Notes under the pieces: generated by a model
Told to the model about the DNA's origin: nothing
What the model saw: only the letters and a program-made list of their open reading frames with translations
Database searches by the model: none
Program-made: the position numbers and the translations under genes
Assembly (NCBI RefSeq): GCF_016863115.1
Contig: NZ_BOOG01000008.1
Coordinates: 62,001-126,000, forward strand
Reading direction: 5' to 3'
Length of the DNA: 64,000 nt
From: Sphaerimonospora thailandensis
GTDB taxonomy: Bacteria > Actinomycetota > Actinomycetes > Streptosporangiales > Streptosporangiaceae
Part shown: one piece after another, positions 16,279-25,755 of the stretch
Layout: each line of letters opens with the position of its first letter
Numbering within the stretch: the stretch's first letter is position 1

Positions 16279-17148
16279 ATGAATCTGCAGCAGCTCCGTT
16301 ACGTCGTCGCCACAGCGGAGCACCGCACCATGACTGACGCGGCCAGATCCCTTTACATCGCGCAGCCCGCGCTTTCCCGGGCGATCCGGGATCTGGAACG
16401 CGAGCTCGGGTTGACGCTTTTCGCGCGCTCGGGCAGAGGAGTCGTCGTGACCGCACAGGGACGCCAGGTGGTCAAACTCGCCCAAGAGGCACTAGGGGCG
16501 GTGAAGGAGATCGAGTCGCTCGCCCGGCAGTCCGGGTTGCCAGGGGCTGATCTGCGTATCGCCGCGACCCCGAGTTTGGAGCCGGGCCTCGCCGGACGCC
16601 TGCTGCCCGCGTACGTCTCGCAGCATCCGGAGATCCGCGTGCAGATCGTGCGGTGCGAGGGGCGGGAGGACGTGGTGAACGCGGTCCGCGAGCAGCGGGC
16701 CGACCTCGGCCTGACCGACCTGCCGGTGCCGGCCGACCTGGTCAGCCGGCCGTTCGAACGGCAGGAGATCGTGCTGATCTCGCCTCCCGGCACGGACCTG
16801 CCCGACCCGGTGCCGATGGCCAGGTTGAACGGGATGCGGCTCGTGCTGCCGGCCCGGGGGACCGCCCGGCGCCGGGAGTTCGACCAGATCTTCGTGGCGT
16901 ACGGCGTCCGTCCCGTGGCGGCGGTGGAGTCGGACGAACGCCGCGGCTGGCTGCGTGCCGTAGGCGAGGGGAGTGCCTCGCTGCTGTGGTATCGAGGCAT
17001 GGCGGAGCGTGCTGAGCGGGCCGGGCTGGTGGTGCGCTCGCTCGACCCGTCGATCAAGAAGGTCATCGCCATGGTGCACACCCGGCGCAGGCTCCCGGCC
17101 ATGGCGCAGGACTTCCTGACGATGACAGAGCGGGGATCGGCGGCGTGA
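16279..17148 (+). CDS. LysR-family transcriptional regulator
   Basis: This 289-residue regulator begins with a typical LysR winged helix (MNLQQLRYVVATAEHRTMTD, then IAQPALSRAIRDLERELGLT) and a linker helix, followed by a periplasmic-binding-type effector domain (LRIAATPSLEPGLAGRLLPA, DLGLTDLPVPADLVSRPF). The ATG has no clear ribosome site. LysR regulators often control the gene transcribed away from them, here the Pro-rich gene, but nothing in the sequence proves the target or inducer. Confidence 0.9.
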   Translation: MNLQQLRYVVATAEHRTMTDAARSLYIAQPALSRAIRDLERELGLTLFARSGRGVVVTAQGRQVVKLAQEALGAVKEIESLARQSGLPGADLRIAATPSLEPGLAGRLLPAYVSQHPEIRVQIVRCEGREDVVNAVREQRADLGLTDLPVPADLVSRPFERQEIVLISPPGTDLPDPVPMARLNGMRLVLPARGTARRREFDQIFVAYGVRPVAAVESDERRGWLRAVGEGSASLLWYRGMAERAERAGLVVRSLDPSIKKVIAMVHTRRRLPAMAQDFLTMTERGSAA

Positions 17149-17229
17149 TTCACCACTTTTGGAGCGCTCCAGAAACAGTGAATCGGTTATCCCTAACCAG
17201 CCCCGGCAGTCGCTGATCAGCCGTATATC

Positions 17230-17388
17230 ACGGAAAGGAACCGGACGATCAGCGCCTTCGCCGGGGTGCTGTGTGATCCGACGGCGCTGGACGAGATGGG
17301 CCGAGGGCTGCTGACCTTCGGCGTGTACGTGGCGATCTTCGGCGCTGTCGCGTGGTCCCGCTTCACATCCAAGGACATAACGGCCTAA
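17230..17388 (+). pseudogene. C-terminal relic of an ABC-2 type permease
   Basis: Frame 1 gives TERNRTISAFAGVLCDPTAL and then a hydrophobic stretch LLTFGVYVAIFGAVAW ending SRFTSKDITA before TAA 17386. That ending is typical of ABC-2 drug or lipid exporter permeases (a final helix followed by RF.S.DI). In-frame stops at 17179 and about 17191, and the absence of the other helices, show that only the last 50 or so codons survive. No partner ATPase is adjacent. Confidence 0.6.
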
Positions 17389-17451
17389 GTTGCTCCCGTT
17401 CGCGGGGGTTTGTCGCTAATGTTGCCGCGGACCTCTCACTAGGTGGTGTGC

Positions 17452-17925
17452 ATGCGGCACTTCTTCGGGCTGCTGCTGGGCGTTTTCGTCGCGGCAGCCC
17501 TTCTCCTCGGCGGTGGATGGGCCTCCAAGGAGGCGATCCGCGGCGCGGTCCAGAACGTCGATCCGATCAAGGACCCCCGCATGCTGATCGCGATCGGTGT
17601 GATGGTGGCGGTGGGTCTGCTGCTCGGGTTGGTCCTGGTGTGCCGGGTGTCCCCGCTGGCGACGTTCATCCCGTCGATGGCGCTGCTCGCCTGGACCGTG
17701 GTCTACGCGCTCGACGTCTCGCGGGCCGCGTCGCTCGCCCCCACGGGCGCCTCCGTGCAGCGGGAACTGGCCCAGGCGGCGGACGGGATGCTCACGCTGC
17801 TGTCCAGCGGCGTCTACGCCATGCTCGGCCTCGCACTGTTCCTCCCGGTGCTCATGCCGTCCCGCTGGGCGCGCCGGAGCGGGGACGAGGATGTCGAGGA
17901 GTACGAGGAGGGCCTCGGCTACTGA
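17452..17925 (+). CDS. Conserved four-helix membrane protein
   Basis: The 157-residue product has four likely membrane helices (about residues 3-22, 45-65, 70-90, 120-142), an acidic C-terminal tail (SGDEDVEEYEEGLGY) and no catalytic motif. ATG 17452 is preceded by AGGTGGT. A GTG nine bases earlier is possible. It stands alone between an ABC-2 permease relic and an esterase gene. I do not recognise the family and cannot assign a function. Confidence 0.75.
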   Translation: MRHFFGLLLGVFVAAALLLGGGWASKEAIRGAVQNVDPIKDPRMLIAIGVMVAVGLLLGLVLVCRVSPLATFIPSMALLAWTVVYALDVSRAASLAPTGASVQRELAQAADGMLTLLSSGVYAMLGLALFLPVLMPSRWARRSGDEDVEEYEEGLGY

Positions 17926-17939
17926 CGGCCGGCTCGTCG

Positions 17940-17958
17940 AGCCGCTTCCGGAGCGGCT
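17940..17958. terminator. Short hairpin after the membrane-protein gene
   Basis: AGCCGCT-TCCGG-AGCGGCT forms a 7-bp stem fifteen bases after the stop at 17925. No U tract follows, as is common in high-GC genomes. Confidence 0.5.
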
Positions 17959-18092
17959 TATGATCTACTTTGTAAAGAAGCCGGGGAAGATCGTAAATCG
18001 TCGCATTGGGCGGCGCACTTGATTGCTGAGCGCTTTCCTGGGCAGCGGCAAGCGCGGGACGATGCCCTGCCTCCAGGGCTCCCACCTGGAGC

Positions 18093-18151
18093 GTTACCTG
18101 ACCGTAACTATCCCGTGAGTGGGGTGAAACATACTGAACGGTAGAACCGTT
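18093..18151. promoter_or_regulatory. Two related inverted repeats upstream of the esterase gene
   Basis: GTTAC-CTGACC-GTAAC (18093-18108) and AACGGT-AGA-ACCGTT (18137-18151) both carry CCGTTA/TAACGG-like half sites. They lie 35-95 bp before ATG 18186, a normal operator position, for example for a TetR-type repressor. No such repressor gene is adjacent. Confidence 0.4.
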
Positions 18152-18185
18152 ACCTACGTGGGAATGTCCCTTTTGGGAGGTTTGA

Positions 18186-19178
18186 ATGGGTAACGAGCTG
18201 AATCGTGATGTTCATCCCGAGTACCCCGTCAGCTGGCAGGCGGCCGCCCTCAACGGGCTGCTCCGGGGGACGATGAAGCCGATGACCAGCCTCCTCCTAC
18301 GCAACACCACCGGTATGGCGCTCGCCAGCCGGGTGATGGGCCTGGGTGAGCGTGTGCCGGGCATCCTGCCCAACCACGTGACCATCGAGCAGGAGAAGTT
18401 CGGCGCCTGCTCCGGCGAGTGGGTACGCGCCGGAGACGGCCTGGACGAGGGCAAGGTCCTGCTCTACTTCCACGGCGGGGCGTACTTCGTCTGCTCGGCG
18501 GCCACCCACCGCCCGATCACCTGGCGGCTGTCGCTCACGGCCGACCGGCCGGTGCTCTCCCTCGACTACCGGCAGGGTCCGGTCCACACGCTCGCCGAGT
18601 CGCTCTCCGACGCGCTCGCCGCGTACGAGTGCCTCCTCGAGCGTGGTTACGCCCCCGAGGACATCCTGCTGGCCGGCGACTCCGCCGGGGGCCACCTCAC
18701 CCTGGCCAGCCTGCTCGCCCTGCGCGACAGGGGCATGCCGCTGCCGGCCGCCGGCGTCTGCCTGTCCCCCTGGAGCGACCTGAGCAACTCGCGCAGCCGG
18801 GTGAACCACTGGAGCGACCCCATGCTCCCCGCCGGGCGCGTGGACTGGCTCGCCCGCCGCTGGACCGACGGCCTCGACCCCTGCGACCCCCTCGTATCCC
18901 CCGTGTACGGCGACTACACCGGCATCCCCCCACTGATGATCGTGACGGGTTCCACGGAGGTGCTGCGCGAGGAGGGCCAACGGGTCGCGCTGAGCGCGCG
19001 AGAGAACGGCGTGCCGGTGACCTACGAGGAGTGGCGCCGGATGCCCCACGTCTTCGCGATCCTCGCCGACGTGCTCCCCGAGGCCCGCATGGTGTTCAAG
19101 CACATCTCCCGCTTCTTCGACGCCGTCGAGTCCCGCCGGGCCGGCGCCGTCCTCTCCGACGCCGAAGCCGCCGCCTGA
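18186..19178 (+). CDS. Alpha/beta-hydrolase, hormone-sensitive-lipase-like esterase
   Basis: The 330-residue product carries the HSL-family oxyanion motif HGGAY (96-100), the nucleophile Ser166 in GDSAGGH and His288 in MPHVF. The acidic member is probably Glu262 or Glu263 in TGSTEVLREEG, where many relatives have Asp. It should hydrolyse short- or medium-chain acyl esters in the cytoplasm. The start follows TTTTGGGAGGTTTGA, a strong ribosome site. The two inverted repeats upstream suggest repression control. The natural substrate is unknown. Confidence 0.9.
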   Translation: MGNELNRDVHPEYPVSWQAAALNGLLRGTMKPMTSLLLRNTTGMALASRVMGLGERVPGILPNHVTIEQEKFGACSGEWVRAGDGLDEGKVLLYFHGGAYFVCSAATHRPITWRLSLTADRPVLSLDYRQGPVHTLAESLSDALAAYECLLERGYAPEDILLAGDSAGGHLTLASLLALRDRGMPLPAAGVCLSPWSDLSNSRSRVNHWSDPMLPAGRVDWLARRWTDGLDPCDPLVSPVYGDYTGIPPLMIVTGSTEVLREEGQRVALSARENGVPVTYEEWRRMPHVFAILADVLPEARMVFKHISRFFDAVESRRAGAVLSDAEAAA

Positions 19179-19209
19179 GTTCCCGGCCCGGTGAGCGGGC
19201 GGCGATCTG

Positions 19210-20028
19210 ATGCATCCTTGGTCGGTGGACGCAGCTCTCGAACTCAACGACGTGACCATCCGCGTGGTCGGCCGGACGCTGGTCTCCGAGGCCGACTGGC
19301 GGGTCGAGTACGGCCAGCACTGGGTGATCCTCGGGCCCAACGGCGCGGGGAAGACGACCATGCTGTCGGTGGCGGCAGCCGTACGCCATCCGAGCTCGGG
19401 GACCGCCACGGTGCTCGGCCGGCGGCTCGGCCGGGTCGACCTGCGGGAACTGCGGCGGTGCGTCGGTCTGGTCGCGGCCAGTCAGCGGCTCGTCGATGAG
19501 GCCCTGCTCGAGGAGGAGGCGGCCACCGCGCTCACGGTCGTACTCACCGGGCATACCGGCACGAGTGCGCCGCTTTGGGACAGGTACGGCGAAGCCGAGC
19601 GGGAGCGCGCCGAGCGACTGCTGGCCGACCTCGGCTGCAAGGACCTGGCGGACCGGCCGTTCCATGTGTGCTCACAGGGGGAACGGGCCAGGATCCGGGT
19701 GGCCCGGGCGCTGATGGCCGACCCGGCGATCCTGCTGCTTGACGAGCCGTTCGCGGGTCTCGACCTGCCCGCCCGCGAGGATCTGATCGAGGCGCTGGAG
19801 GATCTCGCCGCCGTCCGGCCCGGCCTGACGACCGTGCTGGTCACGCACCACCTGGAGGAGGTGCCGGCGACCACCACCCACGCGCTGCTGATGAAGGACA
19901 CGCGCATCATCGCGGCCGGTCCGGTGGACGAGGTGCTGACCGGGCCCAACCTCTCCGCCTGCTTCGGACGGCGGCTGCGGCTGGACACGATCGACGGCCG
20001 GTGGTACGCCCGCGCGCTGCGCCTGTGA
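19210..20028 (+). CDS. Stand-alone ABC ATP-binding protein (YlmA/ModF-like)
   Basis: The 272-residue ATPase has Walker A LGPNGAGKTTM, the signature CSQGERARIRVARAL (Cys-Ser-Gln-Gly rather than LSGGQ), Walker B ILLLDEPFAGLDLP and the switch His in LVTHHLEEVP. No permease or binding protein is adjacent. Such single ATPases (YlmA-like) are widespread but poorly defined; some act in translation or regulation rather than transport. The start ATG 19210 has only a weak upstream site, and GTG 19225 is an alternative. Confidence 0.85.
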   Translation: MHPWSVDAALELNDVTIRVVGRTLVSEADWRVEYGQHWVILGPNGAGKTTMLSVAAAVRHPSSGTATVLGRRLGRVDLRELRRCVGLVAASQRLVDEALLEEEAATALTVVLTGHTGTSAPLWDRYGEAERERAERLLADLGCKDLADRPFHVCSQGERARIRVARALMADPAILLLDEPFAGLDLPAREDLIEALEDLAAVRPGLTTVLVTHHLEEVPATTTHALLMKDTRIIAAGPVDEVLTGPNLSACFGRRLRLDTIDGRWYARALRL

Positions 20029-20031
20029 GGA

Positions 20032-20087
20032 GGCCCCGCCGGGGGCCGTCAGATCCGGGAGTGACCTGCGGGTGCCGCGGCGGGGCC
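20032..20087. terminator. Possible convergent terminator
   Basis: GGCCCCGCCG (20032-20041) and CGGCGGGGCC (20078-20087) can pair across a 36-nt loop between the ATPase gene and the convergent aceA gene. Confidence 0.45.
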
Positions 20088-20123
20088 GGTTTCGACCTGC
20101 TTGTGCGCTTCGTCGCGTGCGAG

Positions 20124-21416
<1,293 letters not shown>

Positions 21417-21512
21417 GTCCCGGTCACTCCCTTGTTGCGTGTTCTGTCGTCACCTGGGGCTTGCTACCGAGTCTGTTGCCCGGGATAGAGATCGACAAGG
21501 ACAAACTTCTCG

Positions 21513-21524
21513 AAAGAATGCAAA
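21513..21524. promoter_or_regulatory. Candidate RamB box in the aceA-ramB intergenic region
   Basis: AAAGAATGCAAA matches the published RamB motif AAAGTTTGCAAA at 10 of 12 positions. It lies in the AT-rich 245-bp divergent region, about 97 bp upstream of aceA and 138 bp upstream of ramB. Confidence 0.5.
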
Positions 21525-21661
21525 AATTTCCTAATCAAGCAATACCAGCCAGTATTCGAGTGAGAAGAAATGAAGAGTTTTCCTAATGGACTAGACCACG
21601 CGGAATGGTATGGACCATTACCCGGTGGAAGATCTCGGGTTTTTCCGCCTAGGATCGGTCT

Positions 21662-23134
21662 ATGGCCTCGATTCTTGGCGAAGAACCGCTGTCTTTGACG
21701 CAGGAGCTCGACCTCCTGGCCTTCGGCCAGCGGCTCAAGCACCTCCGCAGGCAGCGCGGTCTCACGCTGACCGAGCTCGGCGAGCGGGTCGGCCGGGCGC
21801 CGAGCCAGCTCTCACTACTGGAGAACGGCAAGCGCGAGCCGAAGCTGTCGCTGCTGAAGTCGCTGGCGGCCGCGCTGAACGTGCCGGTCGAGGAACTGCT
21901 GCGCAGGCAGGCGCCCAACCGCCGGGCCCAGCTCGAGATCGCGCTGGAGGAGGCGCAGCGCGATCCGCTCTACTCCGCCATCGGGCTCAGCCGGCTCAAG
22001 GTCTCCGCGCGCGTGCCCAACGACGTCATCGAGCACATCCTCGGGCTCTTTCAGGAGCTCAAGGCCAGGGAGGCCAAGGGCACGGCCACGCCGGAGGAGG
22101 CGCGGGCGGCCAACGTCGAACTCCGGCGCAAGCAGCGCGAGCTGGGCAACTACTTCGAGGAGATCGAGAAGGCCGCTGCCGAGGCACTCGCCGCCGTCGG
22201 CTACCGCGCGGGCGCGCTGTCGGAGAGCACGGTGCAGGCGCTGGTGTCGCACTTCGGGTTCACCGTGCACACCGTTCAGGACCTGCCGCGCTCGGCCAGG
22301 TCGGTGACCGACCTGCGCAACCGGCGGATCTACCTCAAGCGCGAGCATCTCGGCGGCATGCACAGCCCGCGCACCGTCCTGCTGCAGACGCTCGGCCACT
22401 TCGCGCTACAGCACCACAGGCCCCGCGACTTCGCCGATTTCCTGCGTCAGCGGGTCGAGGCCAACTACTTCGCGGCCGCCGTGCTCGTGCCGGAGACCGC
22501 CGCCGTGCCGTACCTGTGCGAGGCCAAGCAGGACCGGGCGCTGTCGGTGGAGGACCTGCGCGACGTGTTCGCCGTCTCCTATGAGATGGCGGCGCACCGG
22601 TTCACCAACCTCGCCACCCGCCACCTCGACCTGGTCTGCCACTTCGTCCGCAACGACGCCGACGGCATCATCTACAAGGCCTACGAGAACGACGGCATCG
22701 TCTTCCCCGCGGACGAGCGGGGGGCGATCGAGGGGCAGCGGATGTGCCGGCAGTGGTCGGGACGGCAGGTGTTCCGCTCGCCCGACCGCTTCTCGCTGTA
22801 CTACCAGTACTCGGACTCGCCCACCGGGACGTATTTCTGCGTCGCCCACGTCGACCCGTCCCAGGAGAAGGACTTCGCCATCACGCTCGGCGTGCCGTAC
22901 AAGGAGTCGCGCTGGTTCCGCGGCCGGGAGACGACGGCACGGACGCAGTCGAAGTGCCCGGGCGGCGACTGCTGCCGGCGGCCGGCGGCCGAGCTCGCCC
23001 AGCGCTGGGAGGGGTACGCCTGGCCGTCGGCGCGGGCCAACTCGCACGTGCTGACCGTGCTGCCGCCGGGGTCGTTCCCGGGTGTGGACGAGGCCGATCT
23101 CTACGCCTTCCTGGAGCGGCACGCCGCCATGTGA
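21662..23134 (+). CDS. ramB: RamB/ScfR-family regulator of acetate and fatty-acid metabolism
   Basis: The 490-residue regulator has an XRE helix-turn-helix (residues 22-77: LKHLRRQRGLTLTELGERVG, RAPSQLSLLENGKREP), an IrrE-like middle domain with a degenerate metal motif (LGHFALQHH, so peptidase activity is doubtful) and a C-terminal short-chain-fatty-acyl regulator domain with a Cys pair (CPGGDCCRRP). This is the domain order of RamB/MltR-type proteins. It is divergent from aceA and probably controls it, plus its own gene. An acyl-CoA or related effector is family knowledge, not visible here. Confidence 0.93.
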   Translation: MASILGEEPLSLTQELDLLAFGQRLKHLRRQRGLTLTELGERVGRAPSQLSLLENGKREPKLSLLKSLAAALNVPVEELLRRQAPNRRAQLEIALEEAQRDPLYSAIGLSRLKVSARVPNDVIEHILGLFQELKAREAKGTATPEEARAANVELRRKQRELGNYFEEIEKAAAEALAAVGYRAGALSESTVQALVSHFGFTVHTVQDLPRSARSVTDLRNRRIYLKREHLGGMHSPRTVLLQTLGHFALQHHRPRDFADFLRQRVEANYFAAAVLVPETAAVPYLCEAKQDRALSVEDLRDVFAVSYEMAAHRFTNLATRHLDLVCHFVRNDADGIIYKAYENDGIVFPADERGAIEGQRMCRQWSGRQVFRSPDRFSLYYQYSDSPTGTYFCVAHVDPSQEKDFAITLGVPYKESRWFRGRETTARTQSKCPGGDCCRRPAAELAQRWEGYAWPSARANSHVLTVLPPGSFPGVDEADLYAFLERHAAM

Positions 23135-23315
23135 CTGTGATCGGTGGACGAGTGCCCTGGCCGGTCATCCAGGAGGCCGCGCCAAGCTCGGGCCGGCGGT
23201 CGCCTTCGAGGAGCTGTCCTGGGAGACGCCGTCACCGGCCTGCCCGTCCGCTGAGCCGTCCGGCATCTCCGCGGTACGCGGGCGCCGGGGCGTGGCCGAC
23301 ACGTAGGATCGACTG

Positions 23316-23852
23316 GTGACCGAAATGACCGAAACCACGCCTGGTTGGCTTTCTCGAGAAGAGCTGGAGTCGACGCGCGCGCGGATGCCGATCCTGTACG
23401 TCGACGCCGTACCGGTGCGAGTCGACGACACTGGGATGGTCACCCGTGTCGGCCTGCTGCTGCGCATCGGATCGGACGGGACGGTCAGCCGGGCCCTCGT
23501 GTCCGGACGGGTGCTCCACTACGAGCGGGTCCGCGACGCCCTCCTGCGCCACCTGGAAAAGGACCTCGGCCCGGTGGCGCTGCCCCGCATCCCGGCCTCT
23601 CCTCAGCCGTTCACCGTCGCCGAGTACTTTCCGACGGCGGGCGTCACGCCGTACCACGACCCGAGGCAGCACGCGGTGTCCCTGGCGTACGTCGTGCCCG
23701 TCGCGGGGGACTGCCGGCCCCGCCAGGACGCGCTCGACCTGGTGTGGTTCACCCCCGAGGAGGCCGCGTCACCGATGGTGCTGGGTGAGATGTCCGGCGG
23801 GCAGGACGTCCTGCTGAAGCAGGCCCTCGCCCATGTCGGACGCCTGCCCTGA
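23316..23852 (+). CDS. Nudix-fold protein without a catalytic Nudix box (DUF4916-like)
   Basis: The 178-residue product has a Nudix-like layout (VDAVPVRVDDTGMVTRVGLL; FTVAEYFPTAG; HAVSLAYVVPV; LDLVWFTPEEA). The stretch where the box GX5EX7REUXEEXGU should be reads GRVLHYERVRDALLRHLEKD, so most catalytic acidic residues are missing. It may bind a nucleotide or have another role. GTG 23316 follows AGGA; ATG 23325 is possible. It lies downstream of ramB after a 181-bp gap in which I see no gene. Confidence 0.75.
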   Translation: MTEMTETTPGWLSREELESTRARMPILYVDAVPVRVDDTGMVTRVGLLLRIGSDGTVSRALVSGRVLHYERVRDALLRHLEKDLGPVALPRIPASPQPFTVAEYFPTAGVTPYHDPRQHAVSLAYVVPVAGDCRPRQDALDLVWFTPEEAASPMVLGEMSGGQDVLLKQALAHVGRLP

Positions 23853-23917
23853 CATCACTGTGAGCCACTCCCCGCGATCCACTGGCCTTGATCTGCTGCT
23901 CATGGTCCCGGGCGCCT

Positions 23918-23929
23918 GGGACTTTCGCC
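23918..23929. promoter_or_regulatory. DevR (DosR)-like box upstream of universal stress gene
   Basis: GGGACTTTCGCC fits the left part of the mycobacterial DosR consensus GGGACTTTNGGCCC and is followed by CTACCCG. It is about 70 bp before the ATG of the universal stress gene at 24000. Confidence 0.55.
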
Positions 23930-23999
23930 GCTACCCGAACGCGGCGGGGCAGGATGTCATCGACAGACAGACGCCGGTGACGGAGACAGGAGGGGCGTC

Positions 24000-24857
24000 A
24001 TGATCGTCGTTGGGATCGACGGCTCGCAGGCCGGACTGGAGGCCACGGCCTGGGCCGCCGGGGAGGCGGTGCTGCGCGGCGTCCCGCTGCGTGTGGTTCA
24101 CGCGATCCCGCGCTGGGTCCTCGAGAGCGGTGAGAGTGACGAGGGCGGCCGCTACGCCGGGGTCGCCAGGTGGATGCGCGAGGGCGCGGACACGGCGCTT
24201 GCCGCGGCCGTCGACCGGGCGCGGCGCGCGTCGCCCGAGGTGGAAGTGGACTCCGCCCATCTACCGGGGGATCCCCGGAGCGCGCTGATCGAGGCCGCGG
24301 CCAAGGCCGACCTCCTCGTGGTGGGCGACCACGGACTCGGCGGCTTCCGCGGGCTGCTGCTCGGCTCGGTCGCGTACGGCGTGGCGGGGCAGGCCCCGTG
24401 CGACGTCGTGATCGTACGAGACGTGCCCGTGCCGCCGCGCGGTGAGGTGGTGGTCGGCGTGGACGGCTCGCCGATCGGTGCGGCCGCGCTCGACTTCGCC
24501 TTCGCCGAGGCCGCGCTGCGGGGGGCGCGCCTGCGCGCGGTGCACGCCTGGACCTGGTTCGAGGCGGGCGGCGGCTTCGTCCCCATGCCCGACGACCTCG
24601 ATGTCGAGCGGGGCGAGACGCGCCTGCTCAACGAGGCGCTGGCGGGCCGGCGGGGGCGCTACCCGGACGTCGAGGTGGTCGAGGAGGTCGTCCGGGGACA
24701 TCCCGTCGAGGTGCTCGGCCAGGCCTCGGACGGCGCAGACCTGCTGGTCGTCGGCTCACGCGGGCGCGGGAACCTCGCGGGGCTGCTGCTGGGCTCGGTG
24801 AGCCAGGCGGTGCTCCAGCACGCCAGGTGCCCCCTGGTGGTCGTACGCGGACGGTAG
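24000..24857 (+). CDS. Tandem universal stress protein
   Basis: The 285-residue cytoplasmic protein contains two UspA domains (1-143 and 149-285). Each starts with a VVGIDGS / VVGVDGS strand and has an ATP-type nucleotide motif (VGDHGLGGFRGLLLGS; VGSRGRGNLAGLLLGS). Actinobacterial tandem Usps bind ATP and are often induced by hypoxia. The start has a strong AGGAGGGG site. A DevR-like box lies upstream, and the neighbouring genes are typical DosR-regulon members. Confidence 0.93.
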   Translation: MIVVGIDGSQAGLEATAWAAGEAVLRGVPLRVVHAIPRWVLESGESDEGGRYAGVARWMREGADTALAAAVDRARRASPEVEVDSAHLPGDPRSALIEAAAKADLLVVGDHGLGGFRGLLLGSVAYGVAGQAPCDVVIVRDVPVPPRGEVVVGVDGSPIGAAALDFAFAEAALRGARLRAVHAWTWFEAGGGFVPMPDDLDVERGETRLLNEALAGRRGRYPDVEVVEEVVRGHPVEVLGQASDGADLLVVGSRGRGNLAGLLLGSVSQAVLQHARCPLVVVRGR

Positions 24858-24869
24858 CGGATCGGACCG

Positions 24870-24885
24870 TGTCCCACCTGGGACA
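24870..24885. repeat. Palindrome between convergent genes
   Basis: TGTCCCA-CC-TGGGACA lies between the stops of the Usp gene and the CBS-BON gene. The two-base centre is too small for a good RNA hairpin loop, so a protein site or weak terminator are both possible. Confidence 0.4.
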
Positions 24886-24894
24886 GGGGGACGA

Positions 24895-25596
24895 TCACCG
24901 GCCGCCTGGTCCGCCGGGGTCGTCCTCCTGCCAGGTCAGCATGTCGATCACGTCGATCACTCCGTTGACCCGCTCGGCCATCCGCATGAGGATCCGCGCG
25001 TCGGCGTGACGGGGGATCATCCCGCTGAGCGTCACCACACCGTCGGTCACGCGTACCTCGACCCCCGAGGTGTCGGTCCACAGCGCGTCGTCGAGAATTT
25101 CCGCACGGATTTCGCCGACGATGTCGTCGTCGGACCGGGTGAAGATCTTGACCAGGTCGTGCCGACTGACGACGCCCTCCAACCGCCCGTCGTCGTCGAC
25201 GACCGGCAGGCGTTTGACCCCGCGCTCGGCCATCAGGCGCGCCGCGTTCACCACGCTCGTGTACGGCCTGATCGTGACGGCCGGGGCGGTCATCAGCTCG
25301 GCCGCCGTCTCGCCGAGGGCCTTCTCCCCGGCCCCGGCGCCGGGAAGGGCGGTGAGACTCCGCAGCCGCGCACGCAGCGGCGGGCGGTAGCCCTCCTGGT
25401 AGTACTGCTCACGGAACTCCTCCTTGCGGAGCAGGTCGGCCTCCGACACCACACCGATGACGTGGCCCTCGCCGTCCACCACCGGCACCGCGCTCACCTC
25501 GTGCGCGATGAGCACCTCGGCGATGTCCCGGAACGGCGTGCTGCCGTTGACCGAGGCGACCTCCCGGGTCATCACGTCCCGCACCTTCTTGTGCAT
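24895..25596 (-). CDS. CBS-pair protein with C-terminal BON domain
   Basis: The 233-residue protein has two CBS motifs (VRDVMTREVASVNGSTPFRD... and AAELMTAPAVTIRPYTSVVN...) that form an adenosyl-ligand-binding Bateman module, and a BON domain (about 150-222: DIVGEIRAEILDDALW, VRVTDGVVTLSGMI). A linker of about 30 residues (EFREQYYQEGYRPPL) separates the CBS motifs. Single Bateman proteins such as Hrp1 (Rv2626c) are DosR-induced in mycobacteria. The ATG at 25596 has GGAGGGAG upstream. Two DevR-like boxes lie in the divergent promoter region shared with the next CBS gene. Confidence 0.92.
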   Translation of the reverse strand: MHKKVRDVMTREVASVNGSTPFRDIAEVLIAHEVSAVPVVDGEGHVIGVVSEADLLRKEEFREQYYQEGYRPPLRARLRSLTALPGAGAGEKALGETAAELMTAPAVTIRPYTSVVNAARLMAERGVKRLPVVDDDGRLEGVVSRHDLVKIFTRSDDDIVGEIRAEILDDALWTDTSGVEVRVTDGVVTLSGMIPRHADARILMRMAERVNGVIDVIDMLTWQEDDPGGPGGR

Positions 25597-25662
25597 GTCG
25601 GCTCCCTCCGCCTTCCCGCGTCTGGCCGCTCCAGTTTGAACCGTTCTTTCCCCCGCAAGTGC

Positions 25663-25695
25663 GGTCGAAAGTCCCGCCCTGTCGGGACCTTCACC
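25663..25695. promoter_or_regulatory. Two DevR-like boxes in a divergent CBS promoter region
   Basis: GGTCGAAAGTCCC (25663-25675, complement GGGACTTTCGACC) and GGGACCTTCACC (25684-25695) face each other 8 bp apart. They are 67-100 bp from ATG 25596 on one strand and 60-93 bp from ATG 25756 on the other. Confidence 0.6.
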
Positions 25696-25755
25696 GCTGA
25701 CCAGGCAGCACGCCGACGGAGACGCTGGTACTGACACGGATGGGAGGAAGTCCTG

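Noticed and set aside
17852-18085. Minus-strand 77-codon frame between the membrane protein and the esterase
   Set aside because: It is partly antisense to the membrane protein, with no ribosome site and no domain.
23135-23315. Possible gene remnant between ramB and the Nudix-like gene
   Set aside because: One frame reads LGPAVAFEELSWETPSPACP, but I cannot match it to a family, so no feature is called.
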